A stretch of DNA of 64,000 bases from contig NZ_JAJTUT010000001.1 of the NCBI RefSeq assembly GCF_022399565.1, positions 1,043,336 to 1,107,335 on the forward strand, in the 5' to 3' direction. A program made the translations under genes and the position numbers. Source of the DNA: Flavobacterium algicola (lineage in GTDB: Bacteria > Bacteroidota > Bacteroidia > Flavobacteriales > Flavobacteriaceae). Shown here in pieces: positions 1 to 6,930 of this stretch. Below the pieces are notes generated by a model. The model was not told where the DNA came from, did no database searches, and saw nothing but the letters and a program-made list of their open reading frames with translations. Position 1 is the stretch's first letter, and each line of letters starts with the position of its first letter.

Positions 1-1
1 C

Positions 2-586
2 ATTACAGAAGGTCCCACAGATGCAGAAATTTTAGAACATGCTTTCACAATTCTTACTGATGGGAAGATTCCATATTGGAAAGTCAAGCCTGCTGGAAAT
101 AAGAGCGGTGGTGCGAATGAAGTAAAATTTCTTCTTGATAAGTCAAAACCTTTATCAGGTGAAAACGAGTTTATTATTGGAATTTTTGACCACGACACTG
201 AAGGAATAAATCAATTTGATGGTCTGCAATTTGATTTTTACGAAGATTTTACTAGAGTAAAGCAAATGTCTGGCGCAAATATTTTCGGTATCAAATTACC
301 CGTACCCAACTTTAGGGAAGAATACGTTCGTCAAGAACGAGAAAATTTTTACTTGGCAATCGAACACTATTTTGAAGATTCGATATTAATTGAAAATGAC
401 TTAGTTAAAGCTTCCGGAGTTCCTGGATTATACAAGATCAAGGATTCAAGTGGGGTTAAAACGAAATTCGCTAAGAAGATCAAATTGTTGAAGAATCCAT
501 TGGATTTTAAAAACTTCATTCCACTTTTTGAAACTATTGACAAAATTTCAGGAATTCAGGAAACAGATTACTACGCGTATATTTAA
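2..586 (+). CDS. TOPRIM-domain nuclease, C-terminal part (5' end outside window)
   Basis: The reading frame is open from the left edge and ends at TAA 584-586, so about 194 residues are visible and the N-terminus is missing. The first residues, ITEGPTDAEIL, fit the TOPRIM glutamate loop (E-G-x-x-D). FDHDTEG around residues 62-68 fits the metal-binding DxDxxG motif. This spacing of about 60 residues is typical of OLD-family nucleases, where an ABC-type ATPase domain usually precedes TOPRIM. That family includes phage-defence proteins such as GajA, but no helicase partner (GajB) follows here, so a defence role is speculation. The ATG at 266 is internal and should not be taken as the start, because the TOPRIM motifs lie upstream of it in the same frame. 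Confidence 0.6.
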   Translation: MTEGPTDAEILEHAFTILTDGKIPYWKVKPAGNKSGGANEVKFLLDKSKPLSGENEFIIGIFDHDTEGINQFDGLQFDFYEDFTRVKQMSGANIFGIKLPVPNFREEYVRQERENFYLAIEHYFEDSILIENDLVKASGVPGLYKIKDSSGVKTKFAKKIKLLKNPLDFKNFIPLFETIDKISGIQETDYYAYI

Positions 587-645
587 GTTTCTTGGGCGAC
601 TTAAAAGTACGTAAGCCAGTAGCATCAAAACAAAACTGCTGCAAA

Positions 646-780
646 CAGCCTGTAACCGCAATCGCGAAGTTTTCGGTAACCAGAAGTTGTAGTTTTACGA
701 AAAAAGTCTATCCTTAGCAAACTGAGAACTCAGTTTGCTAAGGATACGCGACTGTCGGTTACAAGCGACACATCAGGCTG
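646..780. repeat. long imperfect palindrome with perfect 18-bp core
   Basis: The core is a perfect inverted repeat of 18 bp (709-726 and 729-746) with a 2-nt loop AA. Outer arms extend it: AGTC 705-708 pairs with GACT 750-753, GTAACCG 652-658 pairs with CGGTTAC 756-762, and CAGCCTG 646-652 pairs with CAGGCTG 774-780. The whole 135-bp unit can therefore fold on itself. It sits just after the TOPRIM gene and could be a mobile-element end, a foldback repeat or a structured RNA. No function is assigned. Confidence 0.6.
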
Positions 781-837
781 TGAAAAAACCTCATTAATCA
801 ACAATAATAATTAAATTTTACGATATCACAACTTAAA

Positions 838-870
838 TAAAGCCTTCTTAGAAGGCTATTTTCTTAGGCA
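838..870 (+). terminator. weak hairpin terminator candidate
   Basis: AGCCTTC and GAAGGCT (841-847 and 851-857) form a 7-bp stem with a 3-nt loop, followed by ATTTTCTT. It lies about 255 bp after the TOPRIM stop codon, before the minus-strand IS remnant. The T-tract is short, so the call is tentative. Confidence 0.3.
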
Positions 871-881
871 GCTGATTTAAT

Positions 882-1127
882 TTAGAACGAAAGGAAGTTT
901 GTATTCGGGTTTAAATACTTCGTCTTTAGCAAAAGCAAGACTTTTGCCTTGTATGGTGAATTCCATTTTAGAAGTTTGGTAATCAAATCGGGAACGTCCA
1001 GTATTTTGATACTGCGTTTGATGTTGTAAATTAACATAATCATACTGTGTTTGCCATTTATTTTCTAGAATCCTGTCAAATTGATTTGAAAGTTTCTCAA
1101 TCTCGCTTTGTATGAAGTAATGATTTC
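882..1127 (-). pseudogene. IS transposase remnant, C-terminal fragment (IS1182-like)
   Basis: Read on the minus strand, the frame ending at TAA 884-882 encodes a 60-residue tail containing GKHSMIMLIYNIKRSIKIL and DVPDLITKL. This resembles the C-terminal YNxKR-x-IxILG region of IS1182-type transposases. The frame carries an in-frame TAG at 1067-1065 (NLTGF, stop, KINGK) and another stop at 1130-1128, with no start codon or catalytic domain. It is a decayed fragment. The family call rests on one motif, so only its status as a broken transposase end is suggested. Confidence 0.4.
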
Positions 1128-1322
1128 TTATAAACTAGTAAAAAATAGCTGATTGCGAGCAATTCCAGTGATATGTTGCATATTTAAATATACAACTTTT
1201 CTTCTTTTTTATTTTACATTATGTGTTATATTTGATTCAAATAAATGTTAGTTTTTTACTGACTGACGTTACAGGCAAGTTTACTAAAAAATGGAAGAAT
1301 TCAATAACCTAAATAATAAATA

Positions 1323-1469
1323 ATGAACGAATTTCTTTCTAAAATAGAAAATTTTATATTCGATATACTTGGACTTGTTTTAACTGGCTTTATATTCCTT
1401 GGTACTTTAATTATTCCTTTAGCATTCCATCCATCTCAAAGCAGCGAAACACTAACAGCAACAATATGA
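1323..1469 (+). CDS. small membrane protein, 48 aa, coupled to downstream lipoprotein
   Basis: This short frame (MNEFLSKIENFIFDILG...) has one hydrophobic stretch at about residues 13-36 (ILGLVLTGFIFLGTLIIPLA), consistent with a single membrane span. Its TGA (1467-1469) overlaps the ATG (1466) of the next gene in an ATGA junction, which suggests translational coupling. A 10-codon ORF (1291-1323, MEEFNNLNNK) ends on its own ATG, making a chain of three overlapping starts and stops. A TATATTTG -7-like box lies at 1227-1234. No family is recognised. The evidence is hydrophobicity and arrangement only. Confidence 0.45.
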   Translation: MNEFLSKIENFIFDILGLVLTGFIFLGTLIIPLAFHPSQSSETLTATI

Positions 1470-2320
1470 CAATAGCAAAACAAACAATAATAGCATTGAC
1501 TATCGCAGTTTTAGGACTGACAGCATGTAACAATTCAAGTCAACAGCATAGTCCTCAAAGTAAAAAATCAGTGACTGACACTCTTACAGCTGTTGATGAT
1601 GTTATAAATAAATCAAACAACGACTCCAACACCTCCGATTATACTTCTTTTCCTATTGACAGCACTTTATCAGTCAAAGTGTTGACCGTGGGTACATTTC
1701 ACAGTGATGAAGTTTGGGATAACGCAGATAAAGAAAAATGGTTCGGACTTTTTCAAGGTAAGACAGGTTATTACCTTGCAGAAACGAAGCTGAAAACTAA
1801 AAGAGTTATTGATCCAGTTGTGGACGAGGATGAAAATGAAAAGACTGGTTGGGAAGTTAAAACCGTAAACAAAGACACTTCAATTATTTTAATTCAAGCT
1901 TTAAAATATTTGTCACCTCATAATGTTCAACAAGCCATTCTACCAAAAGAAAAACTCTTTCCTGGCGATACCTTACGAATTAACTATTTAGGCATCAACT
2001 ACCAAATATATGCAACAGGAAGTAAAAAGAAAGTGCAGGACGACCCAGAGTGGTTTAGCGTTCGGAATTACAAACTTTATTTAACAGCCACAATAAACGG
2101 ACAACAACACAAAAGTCTTCTTGTTGCCCAACCAAATTTTGACGAGCAAATGGCAGAACTATTATTTGCAGGTGATATTGACGGGGACGGAATTCTAGAC
2201 TTGATAATTGATACTTCAGGACATTATAATGCAACAAATCAGACAATTTATTTGTCAACACCTGCGAACAAAACAGAAGTAGTGAAACCAATAGGAGAAC
2301 ACACAACTGTTGGATGCTGA
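1466..2320 (+). CDS. lipoprotein with FG-GAP-like C-terminal motif
   Basis: The 284-aa product starts with a lipoprotein signal: a hydrophobic segment, then the lipobox LTAC with Cys21, followed by an acidic, Ser/Asn-rich linker that fits an exposed surface lipoprotein. The mature part has no recognised enzyme motif. Near the C-terminus GDIDGDGILDLIID (about residues 236-249) is a calcium-loop DxDxDGxxD motif as found in FG-GAP/VCBS-type repeats, here as a single copy. The start ATG overlaps the stop of the 48-aa membrane ORF, so both are probably cotranslated. A foldback repeat begins inside its 3' end. Function unknown; likely accessory. Confidence 0.65.
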   Translation: MTIAKQTIIALTIAVLGLTACNNSSQQHSPQSKKSVTDTLTAVDDVINKSNNDSNTSDYTSFPIDSTLSVKVLTVGTFHSDEVWDNADKEKWFGLFQGKTGYYLAETKLKTKRVIDPVVDEDENEKTGWEVKTVNKDTSIILIQALKYLSPHNVQQAILPKEKLFPGDTLRINYLGINYQIYATGSKKKVQDDPEWFSVRNYKLYLTATINGQQHKSLLVAQPNFDEQMAELLFAGDIDGDGILDLIIDTSGHYNATNQTIYLSTPANKTEVVKPIGEHTTVGC

Positions 2321-2447
2321 AAGAATTGCTGTGGCTAAAACGAGTTTGGCAAAAGTGGCGGTTCAATACTCCGCGGGTACAGTTGTGATTAATCAAAGTT
2401 TTGGTCTCCACATCAACATTTGAGGTAAAAATTGCCACATTCGCCAA
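2302..2447. repeat. foldback intergenic element after the lipoprotein gene
   Basis: Nested inverted repeats cover the end of the lipoprotein gene and the following gap. CACAACTGT 2302-2310 pairs with ACAGTTGTG 2379-2387. TTGGCAAAAGTGGC 2346-2359 pairs with GCCACATTCGCCAA 2434-2447 with two mismatches. The pattern resembles the imperfect folded repeats that accompany small accessory genes in Bacteroidota. This is an impression from memory, not a search result. Confidence 0.45.
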
Positions 2448-2504
2448 GCCTAAAACCGTCAGCAGTCCGTTTCGGTCAGACAGCTAAAAATAAAACCTTT
2501 AAAC

Positions 2505-3113
2505 GTGATGAAAAAGCTTCCACTACTATTATTTCTATTGATTTATGTTACTGTATTTTCACAAACCAAAATTAAAAAAGATACTTATACTTTTCTAGTC
2601 ACAGAAGTAAGCGGGGATTTAAATAATGACAATTTAATTGATAAGGTAATAGTCACCCAAGATACTATTAATCGAAATTCACCTTATAAACTTCAAATTG
2701 TTTTTGCTCAACCAACAGGTGGATTTAAATTAATCGCTACTTCAACCAAAATAATTGCTCCGCAATTCCCTAATGGAAGAGATGGATACCGAACAGGTGA
2801 TGGATTTATGGATATTACAATTAATCAAGGAGTGATTAATGTTAATTTTGGATTGTTAAGAGGACACTTTGAACATAAATTCAGATTTCAAAATAGAAAC
2901 TTTGAATTAATTGGTTTCTCATCAATATCATCTGATTGACACGGAACAATTTACACTACAGACTTTAATCTTATAACGGGTATTAGAATTGAAAAAACAG
3001 AAAATTTTGGAGAACAAGACGATAAGCTTCCGACTAGTTTTAAAAAGAAAATACTCATAAGGCCTTTACCGAAAATTCAAGACGTTGAACCATATGAAAA
3101 CGAACTGTACTAA
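2505..3113 (+). pseudogene. secreted protein gene interrupted by in-frame TGA
   Basis: The first part (2505-2939, 144 codons) encodes a signal peptide (MMKKLPLLLFLLIYVTVFSQ) and SGDLNNDNLIDKVIV, the same kind of acidic Dx[DN]xD loop seen in the upstream lipoprotein. The frame stops at TGA 2937-2939 but continues in the same frame for 57 more codons (HGTIYTTDFNLITGIRIEKT...) to TAA 3111-3113. Continuation with ordinary protein composition and no frameshift suggests a recent nonsense change, for example GGA to TGA, or a sequencing error. The 144-aa version may still be made. No enzyme family is recognised. The gene starts after the foldback element and appears to be a separate transcription unit. 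Confidence 0.55.
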
Positions 3114-3469
3114 AAATCCCGACTACACGGATATACAGTAAATTCCATCATATGTAGATAGCGCGGTCTTGCATTAAGTGCCTAAGAAGCTGAGCAAATA
3201 ATCAAAGCATAAAAGGCGGCAGTTTTAAATTTTTTATAATCCTGTGAACGAAAAAAATTCTAATAATTCTAGAGGATAATTATTTTACCTCAGCCATTAT
3301 TTATGTTGTAGTAGATTATGACTTACAGCTAATATTATTAGATTTTTTTTAATGTTTCAATGGAGCATGCACAGAATACAATTCTGAGTTATCCATAAAG
3401 AGTATACATTGATATTACCGAGCGATCAAATTATTTATAAAAATTAAATGTTTACTGCAACGCTAACAT
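3114..3469. other. intergenic stretch without a supported gene
   Basis: This AT-rich stretch lies between the broken secreted-protein gene and the HxlR regulator gene, which ends here on the minus strand. No ORF, strong hairpin or RNA gene could be supported. Short open pieces on the minus strand near 3120-3200 may be decayed coding sequence but match nothing I recognise. Confidence 0.4.
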
Positions 3470-3829
3470 TTATTGAGTATTCCAATTTTCATCCCATTTA
3501 CCTAAGCTATCAACGAGTGATAACAGCTGTTTCGCTTTTTCAGTTATACTATAAATTATCTCTAACGGAGTCGTATTCATTTTCTCTATCTTCTCTATTA
3601 AATCATTATCAATCAAATTATTAATTCGTATTGCTAGAACATTTTCAGAAATTTCAGGAATGCTTTTAGTTAATAATGAGAATTGATTACTTCCTTGAGA
3701 AACTTCATATAATACCATCATCAACCATCGTTTACCAATCAAACCAAGAGTGTCATTTACGCTGCATCTATCCGACAATATTCGTTTATTGAGTTGATTG
3801 GTAGAACTTTCTTTAATTTTATTTATCAT
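3470..3829 (-). CDS. HxlR-family winged-helix transcriptional regulator
   Basis: The 119-aa product has the usual HxlR size and layout: an N-terminal Cys followed by the dimer/wing region (CSVNDTLGLIGKRWLMMVLYEV, about residues 22-43), the recognition-helix region (FSLLTKSIPEISENVLAIRINNLIDNDLIEK) and a C-terminal dimer helix. HxlR proteins often sense electrophiles or oxidants through the conserved N-terminal cysteine, which is present here. The gene is divergent from the VOC-family gene at 3912 with an 82-bp gap, the usual geometry for a regulator and its target. The pairing is inferred from position. Confidence 0.85.
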   Translation of the reverse strand: MINKIKESSTNQLNKRILSDRCSVNDTLGLIGKRWLMMVLYEVSQGSNQFSLLTKSIPEISENVLAIRINNLIDNDLIEKIEKMNTTPLEIIYSITEKAKQLLSLVDSLGKWDENWNTQ

Positions 3830-3911
3830 TTCAGTACTAATAAAAAAGTGAGTTATTGTGAATTACAGACAACCAAAATATCTTTGAAGTAAATATAAAA
3901 AAATAATATTC

Positions 3912-4268
3912 ATGGAAATTATAAAAGTATTGTTACCAATTGTTACTGATGATTTTGAAAATACAGTAGACTTCTATAAAAAAATAACAGGAAAAAATGT
4001 CTCATTGGCAGCAGCCCACGATGGGTATCAACTGAATTTAGTGGATCATTTTGTTATATTGGGTGCTTTAAATGAGCCTGAAGCACTAAAAATTCCTAGC
4101 TTAGTAAATGCCATATTTATAGTTGATAATTTGGATGTTTATTGGGAAATAGTTGAAAAAGAATCAAAAAGAATAATTATTCCTGTTAATAGAGTAAGTA
4201 CCGGGGTTCGTTTTATAGTTGAACAAAACGATGGTAAAATAATTGAATACCTTCAACTTAATGAATAG
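3912..4268 (+). CDS. VOC/glyoxalase-like family protein
   Basis: The 118-aa product matches a single VOC (glyoxalase/bleomycin-resistance/dioxygenase) unit: an N-terminal beta strand, the helix DDFENTVDFYKKITG, and a C-terminal strand ending FIVEQNDGKIIEYLQL, where the terminal E-Y is typical of the metal-side strand. The fold covers glyoxalases, antibiotic-binding proteins and isomerases, so the substrate cannot be named. The ATG is preceded by an A-rich leader. Divergence from the HxlR regulator suggests induction by a reactive compound. Confidence 0.7.
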   Translation: MEIIKVLLPIVTDDFENTVDFYKKITGKNVSLAAAHDGYQLNLVDHFVILGALNEPEALKIPSLVNAIFIVDNLDVYWEIVEKESKRIIIPVNRVSTGVRFIVEQNDGKIIEYLQLNE

Positions 4269-4285
4269 TAATTAACATAGCTAGT

Positions 4286-4325
4286 GTTATATGGATGCTT
4301 GTCCCTTCAATCGCATCCATATAAC
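4286..4325. repeat. 13-bp perfect inverted repeat after VOC gene
   Basis: Arms 4286-4298 and 4313-4325 are perfect complements (GTTATATGGATGC and its reverse complement) around a 14-nt loop. It begins 18 bp after the VOC stop codon and could terminate that transcript, although no T-tract follows. It covers the ATG of the small ORF at 4291, so it would hide that start in a hairpin if transcribed. Confidence 0.6.
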
Positions 4326-4488
4326 TGAAACAAGAAGAATAAAACAAGGTTTTTGGAAATTACTAAATTTTTCGAATTTTGAGAAAGAAGAAGAAGAACT
4401 TGTAATAGATAATTTAAAAACATTTAGAGACTTAGTTGAAAAAATAATTATAGAGAAAGAAAAAAAGCAATGTTTAACTGCCATTTAA
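4291..4488 (+). CDS. hypothetical small protein, 65 aa (doubtful)
   Basis: The predicted peptide starts MDACPFNRIHITETRRIKQG and ends in a charged helix-like stretch (EKEEEELVIDNLKTF, KIIIEKEKKQ). No signal peptide, membrane span or recognised domain is present. Its ATG lies inside a 13-bp inverted repeat and no clear ribosome-binding site precedes it. A 65-codon ORF is also open on the opposite strand over the same interval. It may be a decayed fragment or a chance ORF. Confidence 0.2.
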   Translation: MDACPFNRIHITETRRIKQGFWKLLNFSNFEKEEEELVIDNLKTFRDLVEKIIIEKEKKQCLTAI

Positions 4489-4752
4489 TTAGCTTTAATT
4501 AAGCGGAACTATTGTTCGTATTCCTAGAGCTTTTAGTACCTTTTAAATGGATCAAATTTATGGGATAAATAACAAAAAGACTAACCAAAAAGCAAAATTC
4601 TCGCTGAAAATCATATACTTGCACCCTGAAAATTAACAACTACAACGATAGCAATCACTTAAAACGTTAAAGTAATAAATCCGTTTTGAGATACTACTCT
4701 TATAAAAATCATCTTTCGTATTTTTGCATTTCTCAACTGCAAAACAAAAATT

Positions 4753-5967
4753 TTGATTCGATTAAATTTCATTGGTAATTTTAGAGCGCAAGGAAAAATA
4801 AAAAAGAGTTTTAGGAAAGCAAAAGCTTCTTATTTAACTCGCATTCGTTGGGCGGTCTCTTCCTTCTATTTCGGGATGGGTTTGTGCTTTTCTACATGGG
4901 CGAGCCGAATCCCAGACATAAAAGTGGCCTTGGATTTAAGTGCTGCTGATTTGGGAAATATATTACTAGCATTACCACTTGGACAATTGACCATGATGCC
5001 TTTTGCAGGTAGACTAGTGACTCGCTACGGAAGCCATCGTTTGGTATTGTTCTCCTTGGCTATGTACGGTGGTTTTTTATCTCTTATGGGGTATGTGTCC
5101 ACTCCTTGGCAATTAGCCTTTGGTTTGTATTTATTTGGAATGTGTGGTAACATGAACAGTATCGCCATCAACACACAAGGAATTTATACCGAGAAATTAT
5201 TCAATAAAAATATCATGACCTCATTTCATGGTGTTTGGAGTTTTGCTGGATTTACTGGAGCATTGGTCAGCATCGGAATGTTGTCATTCGAAATGACCCC
5301 TTTTCAACACTTTTCGATTGTAGCAGTGATTGTATGTTTGCTCATTATTTTTAATTATAAATTCTTAATCAAAGCCAAAGAATACCCGAAAACAGGCGAA
5401 AAGAAAAAATTATTTACAAAACCCGATCCCGCTTTGTTGTCACTGGGAATCATCGGTTTTGGATGTATGGCGAGCGAAGGAATCATGTTTGACTGGAGCG
5501 GTGTATATTTTGAAGAAGTTGTCAAAGCACCTGGCCCACTGATTGTTTTGGGTTATACCTCATTTATGATTATGATGGCAACAGGACGCTTTTTGGGAGA
5601 CGGATTGATTACCAAATACGGACGTAAAAAAGTCATCCAAATAAGTGGCTTTATGATTTCGATAGGATTATTTACCGCTGTTCTTTTCCCAATTCTTATT
5701 CCCGCAACCATTGGTTTTATGCTTGTTGGTCTAGGTGTATCGACGATTGTGCCTACACTGTATAGTGTAGCAGGTAAAACGCCTCATATTCCTCCTGGCG
5801 AAGCTATTGCAATGGTAACGAGTGTGAGTTTTCTCGGCTTCTTGATGGGACCCCCCGTAATTGGATATATCGCAGAATTATTTGGATTGCGATTCTCCTT
5901 TGCCTTCATTGGAATATTCGGACTTATCATTGCCTTTTTGGTTTCGCGAGTTAAAGCACTGCAATAA
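4753..5967 (+). CDS. MFS transporter, YbjJ-like
   Basis: About 12 hydrophobic segments run from residue 32 to the end, with major-facilitator signatures: FSTWASRIPDIK after TM1, GRLVTRYGSHR between TM2 and TM3, and GDGLITKYGRKK in the second half. The arrangement resembles E. coli YbjJ-type transporters, whose substrate is poorly known. No ATG precedes the conserved core. The frame's candidate start is TTG at 4753, about 27 nt after a TATTTTTG -7 box (4719-4726), and an ATT start further in is possible. The gene is a single unit before the convergent NUDIX regulator. Confidence 0.75.
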   Translation: MIRLNFIGNFRAQGKIKKSFRKAKASYLTRIRWAVSSFYFGMGLCFSTWASRIPDIKVALDLSAADLGNILLALPLGQLTMMPFAGRLVTRYGSHRLVLFSLAMYGGFLSLMGYVSTPWQLAFGLYLFGMCGNMNSIAINTQGIYTEKLFNKNIMTSFHGVWSFAGFTGALVSIGMLSFEMTPFQHFSIVAVIVCLLIIFNYKFLIKAKEYPKTGEKKKLFTKPDPALLSLGIIGFGCMASEGIMFDWSGVYFEEVVKAPGPLIVLGYTSFMIMMATGRFLGDGLITKYGRKKVIQISGFMISIGLFTAVLFPILIPATIGFMLVGLGVSTIVPTLYSVAGKTPHIPPGEAIAMVTSVSFLGFLMGPPVIGYIAELFGLRFSFAFIGIFGLIIAFLVSRVKALQ

Positions 5968-6007
5968 CATCATTATAATCCATTCGAAAATAAAAATATT
6001 AGGATCT

Positions 6008-6769
6008 CTAAATAAAAAGTTTGAGTAGGAATACCAAAATCGTACCGATCATAAAATCTTTCTCGGCGATTTTGTCATAGACATCTTTGCTGAACATATA
6101 CAATTTAGATGGTTTTTTGGAACCGGCAACTTTTCGTTTATCATCAAGCGGAACAATATAGGGCTTGCTCAATGTTTTCTTTCTAAAGTTTCTATTGTCT
6201 AGTTCGATATTCAGTAAAATCTGAAAGGCGGTTTGCAATTCGTTTAAAGTGAATTTTACAGGAACCAAATCAAACAAAACTGGTTCGGTTGTGATTTTGT
6301 TTTTTAAATCTTCAAACGAATCGTTTATAATCAAATGGTGATCAAAACCAACTTCTGGCAATGACTCTACAGGAAACCATTGCAAATCGCTCCCTTCGAC
6401 CAATTCTATATGATCTTGTGGCATAGTTAAGTAGTAGACCACAGTGATCGTTCGCGCTTCTGCACCTTGGCTACGCACCCATAACAAATCCTTATCCGAC
6501 TTTACTCGCTTGTGACTTCCGTAGGTTCTAAATTGCTTTTTATTGGTAAAATGATCTTCAGAAATGTCTTTTAAAATTTTATCTGCAGATTGTCCCAAGC
6601 TATTACTCTTAAACACATTCTCGCCCGGAATGATCCAATCATCAATTACAGGATAATTCTCATTGTAAAGATTTAAGCTGCGCTTTTGAAGTAAAACATT
6701 TAGATTATCGGGTCCTAAACCAAATATCACACAGTCTACCGATAAATTATTTATTTTTCTAAAGTCCAT
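6008..6769 (-). CDS. NrtR-like NUDIX-fold transcriptional regulator with degenerate NUDIX box
   Basis: The product (254 aa from ATG 6769; an upstream ATG at 6808 would add 13 unconserved residues) has an N-terminal NUDIX fold (VDCVIFGLGPDNLNVLLQKRS...WIIPGENV) and a C-terminal winged helix (FTLNELQTAFQILLNIELDNRNFRKKTL), the NrtR architecture. The catalytic box normally reads GX5EX7REUXEEXGU. Here the region GENVFKSNSLGQSADKILKDISED lacks the RE and EE residues, so hydrolysis is probably lost and a sensor role remains. NrtR-type proteins in Bacteroidota are known to regulate sugar genes (Bacteroides AraR). It is divergent from the polyol dehydrogenase at 6931, and a motif in that gap recurs before the polyol operon. 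It is therefore the likely local regulator. Confidence 0.8.
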   Translation of the reverse strand: MDFRKINNLSVDCVIFGLGPDNLNVLLQKRSLNLYNENYPVIDDWIIPGENVFKSNSLGQSADKILKDISEDHFTNKKQFRTYGSHKRVKSDKDLLWVRSQGAEARTITVVYYLTMPQDHIELVEGSDLQWFPVESLPEVGFDHHLIINDSFEDLKNKITTEPVLFDLVPVKFTLNELQTAFQILLNIELDNRNFRKKTLSKPYIVPLDDKRKVAGSKKPSKLYMFSKDVYDKIAEKDFMIGTILVFLLKLFI

Positions 6770-6890
6770 GATTGGGGATTCACTTTGGCAATATTTTGCA
6801 CATAACACAAATATAGCTGTTTTTAATTATTTTATCAACCAATAAATCCTTTTAGCACGCATTATTATGGGACATTTTCGAATATAATTG

Positions 6891-6909
6891 CGTATTTTTA
6901 ACGTTTTAA
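6891..6909 (+). promoter_or_regulatory. candidate regulator site, copy 1 (CGTA-N6-ACGYTTTAA)
   Basis: CGTA 6891-6894, six bases, ACG 6901-6903, then T and TTTAA. It lies 21 bp before the ATG of the polyol dehydrogenase at 6931, in the divergent gap with the NUDIX regulator. The same spacing and 3' flank occur twice upstream of the operon at 15584. Confidence 0.5.
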
Positions 6910-6930
6910 AATTCATTGTAAAGTTTACTC

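Noticed and set aside
2..586. Complete Gabija defence system
   Set aside because: Only the TOPRIM end is visible and no UvrD-like GajB gene follows; the next 700 bp have no helicase.
646..780. Integron attC site
   Set aside because: Folded arms are present but the conserved attC core pair and an adjacent integrase or cassette array were not seen; left as an unclassified palindrome.
2055..2447. 130-codon ORF on the minus strand over the lipoprotein 3' end
   Set aside because: It is antisense to a gene with a clear lipoprotein signal and covers the foldback element; composition (many Cys, Leu, Phe) is not protein-like.
4287..4484. 65-codon ORF on the minus strand opposite the ORF at 4291
   Set aside because: Same interval and length as the plus-strand ORF, Ser/Phe-rich shadow with no recognisable feature.
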